Assembly: GCA_946553045.1 (NCBI GenBank)
Contig: CAMNRO010000025.1
Span: 1-36,539, forward strand
Length of the DNA stretch: 36,539 nt
DNA from: an uncultured Porphyromonadaceae bacterium
Lineage (GTDB): Bacteria; Bacteroidota; Bacteroidia; Bacteroidales; Muribaculaceae
Direction: 5' to 3'
The translations under genes were made by a program, and so were the position numbers. A model generated the notes under the pieces. The model saw only the letters and a program-made list of their open reading frames with translations, was not told the DNA's origin and did not search any database. Of the stretch, positions 8,541 to 16,822 are shown piece by piece (the first letter of the stretch is position 1; every line of letters begins with the position of its first letter).

Positions 8541-11500
8541 TTCTTTTTCGTGTCTATTTCTTTGAGAAGAGCCTCGACGGCGGCGCGGAGCTGGGCGTCT
8601 TCGCCGGCAACGATACCATCGGGGGTGTTTTCAACCTTGATGTCGGGCTCGAGCTGCTGGTTTTCGAGCACAGAGCCATCGGCCAGACGATAGCCGACCA
8701 CGGGTATGCCGAATACCATTGTCGGGTCCTGCATGCGCACCCAGTTGACCGAGGTCATTGTGCCCGGCACGGGCATGCCGACGGTCTTGCCGAGGCCGCG
8801 GTGGCTGTAGACCCAGGGAGTGCCGTGGGCGTTCGAGTAGCAAGCTTCGGCCATTACCATCACCGAGGGCTTGTTCCAGCGGCGCGAAGGCATGTCGCAG
8901 GTAGCCTCGCCGCGTATTTCCTGAGTGAAGTATTTCTTGCCGCTCAGGAGCACTTCGATGTCCTCGTGCAGACGTCCGCCGCCGTTCCAGCGGATATCGA
9001 TGACAACGCCCTCGCGGTCGTTATACTTGCCGAGAAGGTCGGAGTAGACCTTGCGGAAAGAATCGTCGTCCATCGACGAGATGTGCACGTAGCCGAGGCG
9101 TCCGCCCGAAAGACGGTCTACGTCGGCGGCACGCTGCTTCACCCAGCGGTCGTAGAGCAGGGTGCTCTGGCGCGCGGAGCTTGCCGGGCGCACCACGATG
9201 TCCTTGGTCTTGCCGTCGGTTCCGGTCACGGTCACGAGTGTGCGCTTGCCTGCTGCGTCGGCAAGCAGACGGTCTACGGGCATTTCGGTCGTCACGGCCT
9301 GGCCGTTGATTTTCTCTATCACAGCGCCGGGTCCGACGGCCTCGTCGATATTGTAGAGCGGGCCTTTTTCGAGGACTTCGGCTATGCGCATACCTTTGCC
9401 GGTGTAGTCGAGGTCGTAGAGCACGCCCAGTGTGGCGGTGCGTTCCGACAGTTCGGCCGAGGGTGCGCCCTGGTAGCGTCCGCCCGTGTGGCTCACATTG
9501 AGCTCGCCGAGGATTTCGCTCAGAAGTTCGGCAAAGTCGTAGTTATTGTTGATATGGGGCAGGAATTTGCGGTAGTGGGCCGTCATCGCGGGCCAGTCGA
9601 TGCCGTGCATATCCTTGGTGTAGAAGCGTTCGCCCTCTTCGCGGGCCATGTAGTCGAACATGAACGCACGCTCTGCAGCCGGGTCGAGCACTTTCTCCAC
9701 GCGATAGGAGATAGGCTTGATATTGTCGCCGAATTTATTGAGCGAGCCGCCGAACAGGAAGATAGTCTTGCCGTCGGCCGAGATGTCGAAGTATGCCGAT
9801 TCGGCATGCTTGCGCTTCATCGAGAGGTTCTTCTTCTCGAGGTCGTAGTCCCAGATGAACGAGCCGTCGTCGGCGCTCGATATGAAATAAAGGTGCTTGC
9901 CGTCGGAGTCTACAATCTGGTCGCGGAGGTCGGTCGACATCGGAGTGATACGCACCTGGCGGTCGCTCAGGCCTTCGTATTCAACCTTGATTATAGTGTC
10001 GTTCTTTTCCTTTTTGCCGCCGTTCTTCAGCAGTTCGCGCTCTTCTTTGGGGAGCATGAAGCGGTCGTAGGCGTCGCGGTTCATGAACACGAAGAATACG
10101 TCCATCTGCGAGCCCCACGAGGCGTGGTTGCGCATGCCGAGGCGTTCTGTTGAGAATGCAAGCGCGTCGCCGCCCATAATCCATTTGGGCTCGGCGTCGA
10201 AATAACCGCTGTTGGTTATGTTGGTGAGTTTTCCGTCTTCCACATTGATGATGGCGACGTCGGAATAGGGGTCGTGCTTGCGGTCGATGATTTCGAGGGC
10301 TATCCAGCGCGAGTCGGGCGACCATGTGTAGTAGAAGCGACCGTTGCGCTGGCGGTGGGTGGAGCCGTCGGTGAGCTCAGTCACCTTTTTCGACTTCATG
10401 TCCATTACGGCCAGTTTGTTGCGGTCGAGAATGAAGGCGAGCTTCTTGCCGTCGGGCGAGAGCTGGGCGGCGGTACGCTCATGGCTGTCGGTCTTGAATA
10501 CGGGCTGCTCGTCGATGATGGTGGCATGGACGAGGTCGGGCTCGTCGCCGGCGCGGGCTATGGTCGCGCGGTAGATATTGGCCTTGCCGTCGCGCTCGGA
10601 AGTGTAATAGAGCGTGCTGTCGTTGCCCCACGAGAGGTCCGATTCGGCCTCGGGAGTGTCGGAAATCTGCTTGGTAGTGGCATATTCTACCGGGGTGACG
10701 AATACGTCGCCGCGATAGAGGAATGCAACGAGCTTGCCGTTGGGCGAAGCCGTTGCGCCTGTTGCGCCGCGTGTGCCGCCTATTTTGCGGAGCTCGTCGG
10801 CGAAGTCGCCCTTGATGCTTACGGCCGTCTTGACGGGCTTGGCGCCGTCAGTCATGGTGTATATCTCGCCATCGTAGGTGAAGGCCATTGTGCCGTTGTT
10901 GGCACGCGAGAGGAAGCGCACGGGGTGAGTCTTGAAGTTTGTCACCTGCTTGGCTCCGGCATAGTCGCCATTTTCGGCGCGATACACGTTCAGGCTCTTG
11001 CCGGGAGCGCGTTCGCTGAGGAAATAGACAGCGTTGCCGGCATCTACCGGGCTGAGGTCTTCGCCGGCGCGGTCGATAAGGCGCTCATGCTTGCCGGTGG
11101 CGGGTGTGTAGCGCCATATGTCGCGCGTCACGCTCGATGTATGGTGTTTGCGCCATACGTCTTCGAAGCCTTTAACATCTTCATATACGAAACTCTTGCC
11201 GTCGGGAGCCCACGACAGATTGCGGGCCGGAGTTGCCAGATACTGGCGCGTCGCACCGCCTTTGGTCGGAACGGCATATAGCTCTGTGAGGCGTGCCGAT
11301 GGGAACTGGGCGCTCGTGGCCGGGTCCTGAATCGCCGCTGAGAAAAGCACTTCCTTTCCGTCGGGAGTGAAAGCCTCGGGCAGTTCTGAGACCGAATTAT
11401 ATGTAAGACGGTTCCACGTATTCGACGAACCGTCGGCTGCAACAGTGAAGATGTCGAAATTGCCGTAGCGGTCCGAGGCAAATGCAATCATCTTACCGTC

Positions 11501-11716
11501 CGGACTCCATACAGGCAGCTGTTCATACGAAGGCTGCGATGTGAGGCGGGTAGCCTCGCCTCCGGCGGCAGGCACAGTGAATATATCGCCTTTATATGTA
11601 AACGCAATGCGCGAACCGTCGGGTGAAATCTTGACGTCGCGCAGCCAAAGCGGAGCTTCCGCAGCCGACGCCGAAAGAGCCGAAGCCGTCAGAAGCATTA
11701 AAACTATCTTTTTCAT
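8537..11716 (-). CDS. Tricorn-type S41 protease with β-propeller and PDZ domains
   Basis: A 1059-residue exported serine protease that degrades peptides, resembling archaeal tricorn. The start is ATG 11716 (MKKIVLM), which begins a clean signal peptide ending around ASAAEA; a start at 11743 would lie in the promoter. Residues ~25-330 contain TolB/WD40-like propeller blades (ISPDGSRIAF, WSPDGKMIAF), and a second propeller follows to ~650. A PDZ domain is near 770-840. The S41 catalytic core includes the Ser742-His743 pair in VSHTGG, the nucleophile Ser961 in CYSNAHG and Glu1018 in LENQQLEPD. These match in order and spacing the Ser-His-Ser-Glu tetrad of tricorn. Four bases overlap the downstream kinase gene. 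Transcription probably starts from the TATCTTTG promoter at 11741-11748. Confidence 0.93.
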   Translation of the reverse strand: MKKIVLMLLTASALSASAAEAPLWLRDVKISPDGSRIAFTYKGDIFTVPAAGGEATRLTSQPSYEQLPVWSPDGKMIAFASDRYGNFDIFTVAADGSSNTWNRLTYNSVSELPEAFTPDGKEVLFSAAIQDPATSAQFPSARLTELYAVPTKGGATRQYLATPARNLSWAPDGKSFVYEDVKGFEDVWRKHHTSSVTRDIWRYTPATGKHERLIDRAGEDLSPVDAGNAVYFLSERAPGKSLNVYRAENGDYAGAKQVTNFKTHPVRFLSRANNGTMAFTYDGEIYTMTDGAKPVKTAVSIKGDFADELRKIGGTRGATGATASPNGKLVAFLYRGDVFVTPVEYATTKQISDTPEAESDLSWGNDSTLYYTSERDGKANIYRATIARAGDEPDLVHATIIDEQPVFKTDSHERTAAQLSPDGKKLAFILDRNKLAVMDMKSKKVTELTDGSTHRQRNGRFYYTWSPDSRWIALEIIDRKHDPYSDVAIINVEDGKLTNITNSGYFDAEPKWIMGGDALAFSTERLGMRNHASWGSQMDVFFVFMNRDAYDRFMLPKEERELLKNGGKKEKNDTIIKVEYEGLSDRQVRITPMSTDLRDQIVDSDGKHLYFISSADDGSFIWDYDLEKKNLSMKRKHAESAYFDISADGKTIFLFGGSLNKFGDNIKPISYRVEKVLDPAAERAFMFDYMAREEGERFYTKDMHGIDWPAMTAHYRKFLPHINNNYDFAELLSEILGELNVSHTGGRYQGAPSAELSERTATLGVLYDLDYTGKGMRIAEVLEKGPLYNIDEAVGPGAVIEKINGQAVTTEMPVDRLLADAAGKRTLVTVTGTDGKTKDIVVRPASSARQSTLLYDRWVKQRAADVDRLSGGRLGYVHISSMDDDSFRKVYSDLLGKYNDREGVVIDIRWNGGGRLHEDIEVLLSGKKYFTQEIRGEATCDMPSRRWNKPSVMVMAEACYSNAHGTPWVYSHRGLGKTVGMPVPGTMTSVNWVRMQDPTMVFGIPVVGYRLADGSVLENQQLEPDIKVENTPDGIVAGEDAQLRAAVEALLKEIDTKKK

Positions 11717-11740
11717 ATATTGCAGGATATGTATTATGTG

Positions 11741-11773
11741 CAAAGATACGAATAAGTCGAGAGCAAAACCAAA
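11741..11773 (-). promoter_or_regulatory. Promoter of the tricorn protease gene
   Basis: On the minus strand, TTTG (11773-11770), 21 bases, then TATCTTTG (11748-11741) match the Bacteroidota -33/-7 consensus. The -7 box ends 24 bases before the ATG. This box lies at the gene-proximal edge of a 74-bp tandem repeat; equivalent boxes in the more distal repeats are TATCGTTG and so degraded. Confidence 0.75.
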
Positions 11774-11897
11774 TTTATTTGGATTTTGCCGAGCGCCAGT
11801 ATCTTGGACGCAGTCAACGATACGAATAAGTCGAGAGCAAAACCAAATTTATTTGGATTTTGCCGAGCGTCAGTATCTTGGACGCAGTCAACGATAC
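11745..11897. repeat. Two tandem copies of a 74-bp promoter-bearing unit
   Basis: Copies 11745-11818 and 11819-11892 differ at one base (GCGCCAG versus GCGTCAG), and a third partial copy (GATAC) follows. Each unit contains an AT-rich palindrome, CCAAATTTATTTGG, that extends to a GCAAAA...TTTTGC stem. Each also contains the inverted pair GTATC...GATAC. The unit boundary coincides with the -7 element of the protease promoter. Confidence 0.95.
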
Positions 11898-11930
11898 AAA
11901 AAATAAAAACGCCCGGCAGCAGTGTCGGAC
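11898..11930 (-). terminator. Terminator of the small RNA gene
   Basis: On the minus strand, GTCCGACA (11930-11923) pairs with TGCCGGGC (11918-11911), with one A/C mismatch and one G·U pair. The loop is CTGC, and the hairpin runs into GTTTTTATTTTTT. This is the 3' boundary of the RNA starting near 12178. Confidence 0.8.
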
Positions 11931-12178
11931 GATCTGATAAATTGTTGAAACGATGTTGATTTTCTCAAAGGGTCTGAATTTCGACCCATTGCAAGGGGCT
12001 TATCAGCTCCACTTGTTCATGTCGGGCGAGTAGAGAGTGGCACTCGCTTTGCAATACCATACTAAGGCTTTTTTTACTATTCTGATCATAGCATCTAAAG
12101 TTTAGTAAAACAATCTTGAATTAATTATATTTGGTTACCTATTGTCGAGGCCTCTGCTGCGTGGCCTCATTCCTAAAA
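11905..12178 (-). ncRNA. Small RNA downstream of rplT, fits Bacteroidales-1 RNA (6S-like)
   Basis: This ~270-base segment has no credible protein frame but has its own promoter (TACCTTTG, 12191-12184) and terminator (11930-11898). It contains several stable hairpins on the minus strand: GAGGCC...GGCCTC near the 5' end, GCGAGT...ACTCGC in the middle and GGGTC...GACCC further on. GCAGCAG near the 5' end is complementary to CTGCTGC in the 3' hairpin, which could close a long rod-like structure. As I recall it, the Bacteroidales-1 RNA family is bounded by such a promoter and terminator and is often found just downstream of the L20 gene, as here; it has been proposed to be a 6S RNA. The family assignment rests on position, size and architecture, not on a covariance-model match. 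Confidence 0.65.
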
Positions 12179-12183
12179 CGCTG

Positions 12184-12191
12184 CAAAGGTA
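12184..12191 (-). promoter_or_regulatory. -7 promoter element of the small RNA
   Basis: TACCTTTG on the minus strand exactly matches TAnnTTTG. The -33 region is T-rich but has no clear TTTG at the usual distance. The predicted transcript starts about 6 bases downstream, near 12178. Confidence 0.7.
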
Positions 12192-12346
12192 CAAAAAGAT
12201 TTCAAAATATGCTAAAAAATTATGTTGTAAAACATATTTTTGATGATTTTGGGCCTTTTCAATGGTGTCGCCGGCATTTATGAGTGTCGAAAAACATGCA
12301 TTTGAGGCCTGGTCGGCTTGCATGCGCCCGGCCGCGTCTATGGAAA

Positions 12347-12383
12347 TGAAAAAACGGAGCCGCACCGGGTGGTGCAGCTCCGT
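12347..12383 (-). terminator. Terminator of the thrS-infC-rpmI-rplT operon
   Basis: ACGGAGC (12354-12360) pairs with GCTCCGT (12377-12383), and GCACC (12362-12366) with GGTGC (12371-12375). One C/A mismatch separates the stems and the loop is 4 bases. On the minus strand the hairpin is followed by TTTTTTCATTT. The 155 bases between it and the small-RNA promoter hold nothing I can identify. Confidence 0.88.
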
Positions 12384-12403
12384 CTGTGTGTTTAAGCCTT
12401 GTG

Positions 12404-12754
12404 TTATGCGTTTTTCACCTTTTCAACAACAGCGGCGAAAGCCTGCGGGTTGTTGAGGGCGAGGTCGGCGAGGACTTTGCGGTTGATTTCGATACCGCTC
12501 TTGTGGATAAGGCCCATGAGCTTGGAGTAGCTGAGGTCGTGCATGCGGGCAGCGGCATTGATACGCTGAATCCAGATGGCACGCATGTTGCCTTTTTTGT
12601 CCTTGCGGTCGCGATAGGCATATGTGAGACCTTTTTCCCAGGTGTTCTTAGCGACGGTCCATACATTGCGGCGGCAGCCGAAGTAGCCACGGGTAAGTTT
12701 GAGGATTTTCTTGCGGCGGGTGCGCGATGCAACGTGGTTGACTGATCTTGGCAT
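12404..12754 (-). CDS. rplT: 50S ribosomal protein L20
   Basis: A 116-residue basic protein that binds 23S rRNA and is required early in large-subunit assembly. The sequence is typical from [16 protein letters not shown] through [10 protein letters not shown] and YAYRDRK to [12 protein letters not shown] and [19 protein letters not shown]. Length matches the family. It is the last gene of the operon thrS-infC-rpmI-rplT and is followed by a strong terminator. In other bacteria L20 represses its own operon by binding the mRNA leader. The 135-base spacer upstream contains a hairpin and a short repeat that could serve this, but this is unproven here. Confidence 0.98.
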   Translation of the reverse strand: MPRSVNHVASRTRRKKILKLTRGYFGCRRNVWTVAKNTWEKGLTYAYRDRKDKKGNMRAIWIQRINAAARMHDLSYSKLMGLIHKSGIEINRKVLADLALNNPQAFAAVVEKVKNA

Positions 12755-12775
12755 TGTTTCAGATGATTTTTTGAA

Positions 12776-12890
12776 CGTCAGCGTCCGTCGGTCTGACGGT
12801 GCTTAAAGCTGAGCATTCGGTTAATAATGAATTATAAAATCACGAATTAAGCTGTCGTAGTGATTGCGAATCGAGAGAAACCGTCGGTCT
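12776..12890 (-). promoter_or_regulatory. Structured rpmI-rplT spacer, possible L20 autoregulatory site
   Basis: The spacer between rpmI and rplT carries CGTCAG (12776-12781) complementary to CTGACG (12793-12798). It also carries two copies of the 10-mer CCGTCGGTCT, at 12785-12794 and 12881-12890; the second touches the rpmI stop codon. The hairpin lies about 22 bases upstream of the rplT start. A role in translational control is inferred from the known autogenous control of this operon elsewhere. Confidence 0.35.
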
Positions 12891-13087
12891 TATTTGAGGC
12901 CGAGGAGAGCTTTTACATTAGCAGCGTCTACACGGGCAACGAGACCGGCGTGGGTAAGGTTGCGTTTCTGCTTTTTGGTCTTCTTGGTCAAGATGTGGCT
13001 CTTGAAAGCGTGTTTTCTCTTGATTTTTCCTGATCCGGTAAGGGCGAACCTCTTTTTGGCACCGGAGTTAGTCTTAATCTTGGGCAT
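12890..13087 (-). CDS. rpmI: 50S ribosomal protein L35
   Basis: A 65-residue, very basic large-subunit protein. It begins [14 protein letters not shown], has the characteristic [17 protein letters not shown] core and ends VKALLGLK. Normal family length. It lies between infC and rplT, 63 bases after infC and 135 bases before rplT, in the order conserved across bacteria. No separate promoter is evident. Confidence 0.98.
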   Translation of the reverse strand: MPKIKTNSGAKKRFALTGSGKIKRKHAFKSHILTKKTKKQKRNLTHAGLVARVDAANVKALLGLK

Positions 13088-13150
13088 TTGTTTGTTTATT
13101 AATGTAGTTAATTCGAGTTGTATAATTTTGCGCCAACCCGTGGCGCCGAA

Positions 13151-13753
13151 TCATTTCTTTTTAGGCGAAATCATTATAATCATTCGCTTGCCTTCGAGCA
13201 AAGGCATCTGCTCTACCTTTCCATAGTCCTCGAGGTCATTGGCGAAACGGAGCAGAAGAACTTCGCCCTGTTCCTTGAAGAGGATTGAGCGGCCCTTGAA
13301 GAACACATAGGCTTTCACCTTGGCGCCTTCCTGCAGGAAGCCGATGGCATGCTTGAGCTTGAAGTTGTAGTCGTGGTCGTCGGTCTGGGGTCCGAAACGG
13401 ATTTCCTTCACTACTACCTTGGTCGACTTGGCCTTTATTTCCTTGGCCTTTTTCTTCTGCTGGTAGAGATACTTCTGATAGTCGAGTATCTTGCATACCG
13501 GCGGCTCGGCGTTGGGCGAAATCTCAACGAGGTCGAGTTCGAGTTCGTCGGCTATCTTGCGGGCCTCGTGAATGGAGTAGATGCCGGGCGTCACGTTGTC
13601 GCCGACGAGACGCACCTCGCGTGCGCGGATGTGCTCGTTGATATTGTTCGGCGCCTGTTTCACCTGGCGAGGGTCGCGGCGCTGAGGGCCGCGTGCTCCG
13701 GGAGCGCCGGCAGGGCGCGGTGCACCGGGGTGGAAAGGTGGTTTTTTCTCCAT
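13151..13753 (-). CDS. infC: Translation initiation factor IF-3
   Basis: A 200-residue factor that binds the 30S subunit, prevents premature joining with 50S and checks initiator tRNA and start-codon pairing. The N-terminal domain starts at about residue 37 ([18 protein letters not shown]), passes through [19 protein letters not shown], and the C-terminal domain contains [21 protein letters not shown] and ends [13 protein letters not shown]. The first ~35 residues ([16 protein letters not shown]...) are a Pro/Gly/Arg-rich extension not present in short IF-3s. The start is a normal ATG, unlike the AUU start used for autoregulation in enterobacteria. The gene starts 7 bases after the thrS stop, so the two are co-transcribed. 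Confidence 0.97.
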   Translation of the reverse strand: MEKKPPFHPGAPRPAGAPGARGPQRRDPRQVKQAPNNINEHIRAREVRLVGDNVTPGIYSIHEARKIADELELDLVEISPNAEPPVCKILDYQKYLYQQKKKAKEIKAKSTKVVVKEIRFGPQTDDHDYNFKLKHAIGFLQEGAKVKAYVFFKGRSILFKEQGEVLLLRFANDLEDYGKVEQMPLLEGKRMIIMISPKKK

Positions 13754-13760
13754 TCAGGGA

Positions 13761-15698
13761 TTATTGGTTAATCAATTGATTGACTTCTTCGGTCAAAAGC
13801 GCTGCAAAGTTAGCAATTTTCATCGAACCGAGGTCGCCTTGACCCGGTTTTCTTACAGAAACTTCACCATTTTCTGCTTCTTTTTCGCCAACTACGAGCA
13901 TATAGGGTACTTTTTTGAGCTGGTTGTCGCGAATTTTGCGGCCGAGGGTCTCGTTACGGTCGTCGATATCGAGGCGGATGTCTGCTGCCTCGAGTTCTTC
14001 TTTCACCTTGCGGGCGTAGTCGAGATATTTGTCGCTCACGGGGATAATCACAGCCTGCTCGGGAGCGAGCCAGAGGGGGAAGTGACCGGCGGTGTGCTCG
14101 AGCAGCACGGCTACGAAGCGCTCCATCGAGCCGAAGGGGGCGCGGTGAATCATCACGGGACGGTGCTTGGCGTTGTCGCGGCCTGTATATTCGAGCTCGA
14201 AGCGCTCAGGCAGGTTGTAGTCAACCTGAATGGTGCCCAGCTGCCAGCGGCGGCCGATGGCGTCCTTGACCATGAAGTCGAGTTTGGGACCGTAGAAAGC
14301 GGCTTCGCCGAGCTCTGTGCGGGCGTTGATGCCTTTTTCAGCACAGGCTTCGATGATGGCCTGCTCGGCCTTGTGCCAGTTTTCGTCGCTGCCGATGTAT
14401 TTTTCCTTGTGCTCGGGGTCGCGGAGCGAAATCTGAGCCTCATAGTTCTCGAATTTGAGAGCCTTGAAGATGTAGAGGATAATATCCATCACCTTCAGGA
14501 ACTCGTCCTTGATCTGGTCGGGGGCGCAGAAGATGTGGGCGTCGTCCTGCGTGAAGCCGCGCACACGGGTCAGGCCGTGGAGCTCGCCGCTCTGTTCATA
14601 GCGGTAAACGGTGCCGAATTCTGCAAGGCGCAGGGGCAGCTCGCGGTAAGAGCGGGGGAGAGAGCGGAAAATTTCGCAGTGGTGGGGGCAGTTCATCGGT
14701 TTGAGCAGGTATTCCTCGCCTTCCTCGGGTGTGTGGATAGGCTGGAAGGAGTCCTTGCCGTATTTGGCGTAGTGGCCGGAGGTCACGTAGAGCTGCTTGT
14801 TGCCGATATGCGGAGTGATTACCTGAAGATAGCCGTAGCGTTTCTGGATACGGCGAAGGAACTGCTCGAGGCGGTCGCGGAGGGCGGCGCCTTTGGGGAG
14901 CCAGAGGGGCAGACCGGCGCCTACGCGCTGCGAGAAGGCGAAGAGTTCCATTTCTTTGCCGAGTTTGCGGTGGTCGCGCTTCTTGGCTTCTTCAAGCAGG
15001 GCCAGGTATTCGTCGAGCATCGACTTCTTGGGGAAGGTGACGCCGTAGACGCGCACAAGCTGGTTGCGCTTCTCGTCGCCGCGCCAGTAGGCTCCGGCGA
15101 GCGACATCACTTTCACGGCCTTGATAGGCGCGGTCGACGGAATGTGCGGGCCGCGGCAGAGGTCGGTGAAGTTGCCCTGGGTGTAGGTGGTGATGTGGCC
15201 GTCTTCGAGTTCGGAGATGAGCTCGCATTTGTATTCTTCGCCACGGTCGCCGAAGAGCTTGAGGGCGTCGGCCTTGCTTATGTCGGCGCGGACGATGGCC
15301 TCGTTCTTCTTGGCGAGTTCCAGCATTTTGGCTTCAATTTTGGCGAAGTCGTCGCTGGTGAGCTTGTTTTCGCCCGGGTCGATGTCGTAGTAAAAACCGT
15401 TTTCGATTGCCGGACCGATGCCGAATTTCACGCCGGGATAGAGTTCCTGGAGCGCTTCGGCAAGGAGGTGAGCCGAGCTGTGCCAGAATGCATGCTTTCC
15501 TTCGGGGTCTTCCCATTTGAAAAGCTTGATGGCGGCATCTTCGGCGATGGGGCGGGTGATGTCCCACTCTTTGCCGTCGACGCTGGCTGCCAGCACTTCG
15601 CGGGCGAGGCGCGGCGATATGGATTCGGCTATCTGAAGAGGGGTTATGCCTGCTTCAAATTCCTTTACGCTATTGTCGGGAAATGTGATTTTAATCAT
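13761..15698 (-). CDS. thrS: Threonyl-tRNA synthetase
   Basis: A 645-residue class II aminoacyl-tRNA synthetase that charges tRNA(Thr). The start is ATG 15698 ([14 protein letters not shown]), which begins the TGS domain directly; an earlier ATG at 15710 would add only four residues. Domains in order: TGS (~1-60), the editing domain with [11 protein letters not shown] (~70-220), the catalytic core with zinc-binding Cys in [10 protein letters not shown], motif 2 around [18 protein letters not shown] and motif 3 at [11 protein letters not shown], then the anticodon-binding domain (~545-645). First gene of the operon with infC, rpmI and rplT. A near-consensus promoter lies 66 bases upstream. A long open frame on the opposite strand is only a codon-bias shadow. 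Confidence 0.98.
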   Translation of the reverse strand: MIKITFPDNSVKEFEAGITPLQIAESISPRLAREVLAASVDGKEWDITRPIAEDAAIKLFKWEDPEGKHAFWHSSAHLLAEALQELYPGVKFGIGPAIENGFYYDIDPGENKLTSDDFAKIEAKMLELAKKNEAIVRADISKADALKLFGDRGEEYKCELISELEDGHITTYTQGNFTDLCRGPHIPSTAPIKAVKVMSLAGAYWRGDEKRNQLVRVYGVTFPKKSMLDEYLALLEEAKKRDHRKLGKEMELFAFSQRVGAGLPLWLPKGAALRDRLEQFLRRIQKRYGYLQVITPHIGNKQLYVTSGHYAKYGKDSFQPIHTPEEGEEYLLKPMNCPHHCEIFRSLPRSYRELPLRLAEFGTVYRYEQSGELHGLTRVRGFTQDDAHIFCAPDQIKDEFLKVMDIILYIFKALKFENYEAQISLRDPEHKEKYIGSDENWHKAEQAIIEACAEKGINARTELGEAAFYGPKLDFMVKDAIGRRWQLGTIQVDYNLPERFELEYTGRDNAKHRPVMIHRAPFGSMERFVAVLLEHTAGHFPLWLAPEQAVIIPVSDKYLDYARKVKEELEAADIRLDIDDRNETLGRKIRDNQLKKVPYMLVVGEKEAENGEVSVRKPGQGDLGSMKIANFAALLTEEVNQLINQ

Positions 15699-15763
15699 GA
15701 TTAAAAACATTGTTAATCAGCCAAATACGCCGAAGTTGACGCAAATGGCCTCGAAACCGTCCG

Positions 15764-15807
15764 CAAAGATACGAATAATCCGCCGAAAACCAAAGCGTTC
15801 CGGCGGA
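15764..15807 (-). promoter_or_regulatory. thrS operon promoter with palindrome around the -33 box
   Basis: On the minus strand, TTTG (15794-15791), a 19-base spacer and TATCTTTG (15771-15764) match the Bacteroidota consensus. The -33 box lies inside a 7-bp inverted repeat, TCCGCCG (15779-15785) with CGGCGGA (15801-15807). That could be an operator. On the plus strand it is followed by seven Ts and resembles a terminator, although no rightward gene needs one. Confidence 0.75.
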
Positions 15808-15864
15808 TTTTTTTGAATGTCGCGAATGTCGCGAGCTGTGTCTGTTTTTTGCTTAATGTGTGGG

Positions 15865-16323
15865 TTATCGGCTGGCCTTTGTGGCTGTTACTATATCCTG
15901 GAGAGTGAATGTGCCTCTTATTATGACCACAGTGGCTTCGGATTCCTCAAATGCTTTGATTATGCATTCGTTTTTGTTGTCTCCTGCGGTTCCCATCAGT
16001 ATATCGACAGTCTCGTTGTCTTCTCGCACCGACACGAGCTTTTCGTATTTCTTATTGTTGAAAGCGTTTTTGGCTTTGTCTTTGAGCGTGGCGGCTTTGT
16101 CGCCTTCGGCTGTCATAATCCACAGGCCGTCTATTTTGGAGGCTATTTTGCCGAAGTCCATGCTGTTCGCTTCTATGTTGAGGTCTCCGGCAAGCGAAAT
16201 CATGGCTTTCGATACGTAGACGGTGGAGATGCCGGGTGTATCTTCGCACGATTCGAAAAGGGTCTGGGCGTGTGCGATTGCAGCCGAGAGGCTGATGATG
16301 ACGAGAATGATGAATTTTTTCAT
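15865..16323 (-). CDS. DUF4252 secreted protein (second copy in the sigma-factor operon)
   Basis: A 152-residue exported protein with a signal peptide (MKKFIILVIISLSAAIAHA, cut before QTLF). The body resembles the DUF4252 family of Bacteroidota: a conserved CEDTPGISTVYVSKAMISLAG region, a central KIDGLWIMTAEG strand and a C-terminal TVVIIRGTFTLQDIV. It is the last gene of a four-gene operon with an anti-sigma-like protein, an ECF sigma factor and another DUF4252 protein. The anti-sigma gene ends 7 bases upstream. Function unknown. Position suggests a target or envelope effector of the sigma system. I see no clear terminator after it. Confidence 0.8.
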   Translation of the reverse strand: MKKFIILVIISLSAAIAHAQTLFESCEDTPGISTVYVSKAMISLAGDLNIEANSMDFGKIASKIDGLWIMTAEGDKAATLKDKAKNAFNNKKYEKLVSVREDNETVDILMGTAGDNKNECIIKAFEESEATVVIIRGTFTLQDIVTATKASR

Positions 16324-16330
16324 AGTGTTT

Positions 16331-16822
16331 TTATAGTTTGTTCAAAGAGTTTTCGGCGGTGGTTATTGTTGTCGAGGCGGTCTGTGCGCTGGTCTCCATG
16401 GCCATATAGCCTTTTCTGACGGTTTTGGTGAGCAGTGTAAGCGCCATTACGGTATGCTCGCGTGCCTCCTCGGGCGTCATTTCCGGCTGAGCCGGTTTGT
16501 CGCCCAGGAAGTGGACGGAAGCCGTGATTGCAAGCACGAGTACGGCGGCAGCGGCGGCTATGCGGCCGTAGCGTGGGCGCAGACGGCGTTTTACCTCCAG
16601 TACGGCGCGCTCGTCGATGGTTCTTTCGACGGCCGCGTGCAGGCTTTCGGGGGCCTCGACCGGTGTCGACATGGCTGCGAATACCGCGCGGTCGGCTTCG
16701 AGCTCGGGGTCGGTGTCGCTTTCGGTGAAATACTCGCGGATTATGCGCTCTTCATCGAGTGTGGAGTTGCCGCTGTAGTATTTGGAGAGCAGGCTTTTGA
16801 TGTATTCGGTTTCTATGTTCAT
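16331..16822 (-). CDS. Probable single-pass anti-sigma factor
   Basis: A 163-residue protein with an N-terminal cytoplasmic helical region (IKSLLSKYYSGNSTLDEERIIREYF), a single transmembrane segment at ~87-106 (GRIAAAAAVLVLAITASVHF) and an outer tail of ~57 residues. The Y-x-x-G-x-x-(T/S)-x-x-E-E pattern at the start is common in small Bacteroidota anti-sigma proteins. The gene overlaps the upstream ECF sigma gene by 4 bases (ATGA), giving coupled synthesis, as expected for a sigma/anti-sigma pair. No FecR domain is present, so it is not of the SusC-linked FecR type. The anti-sigma role is inferred from topology and position. Confidence 0.65.
   Translation of the reverse strand: MNIETEYIKSLLSKYYSGNSTLDEERIIREYFTESDTDPELEADRAVFAAMSTPVEAPESLHAAVERTIDERAVLEVKRRLRPRYGRIAAAAAVLVLAITASVHFLGDKPAQPEMTPEEAREHTVMALTLLTKTVRKGYMAMETSAQTASTTITTAENSLNKL

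Noticed and set aside
8462-10153. 563-codon open frame antisense to the tricorn protease and kinase
   Set aside because: It crosses the boundary between two real genes on the other strand and has a His/Val-rich, motif-free translation.
12135-12365. 76-codon minus-strand frame between rplT and the small RNA
   Set aside because: Its start lies in the T-tail of the rplT terminator and it runs across the small-RNA promoter. It has no domain features.
13764-15704. 646-codon open frame antisense to thrS
   Set aside because: It lies wholly opposite a textbook threonyl-tRNA synthetase. Long antisense frames arise from the GC-rich codon use here, and the translation has no recognisable motifs.
15823-15840. 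Tandem GAATGTCGC GAATGTCGC as a terminator for the sigma-factor operon
   Set aside because: It is only two copies of a 9-mer with a weak TCGCGA self-complement. The minus-strand sequence after it has no T-run.
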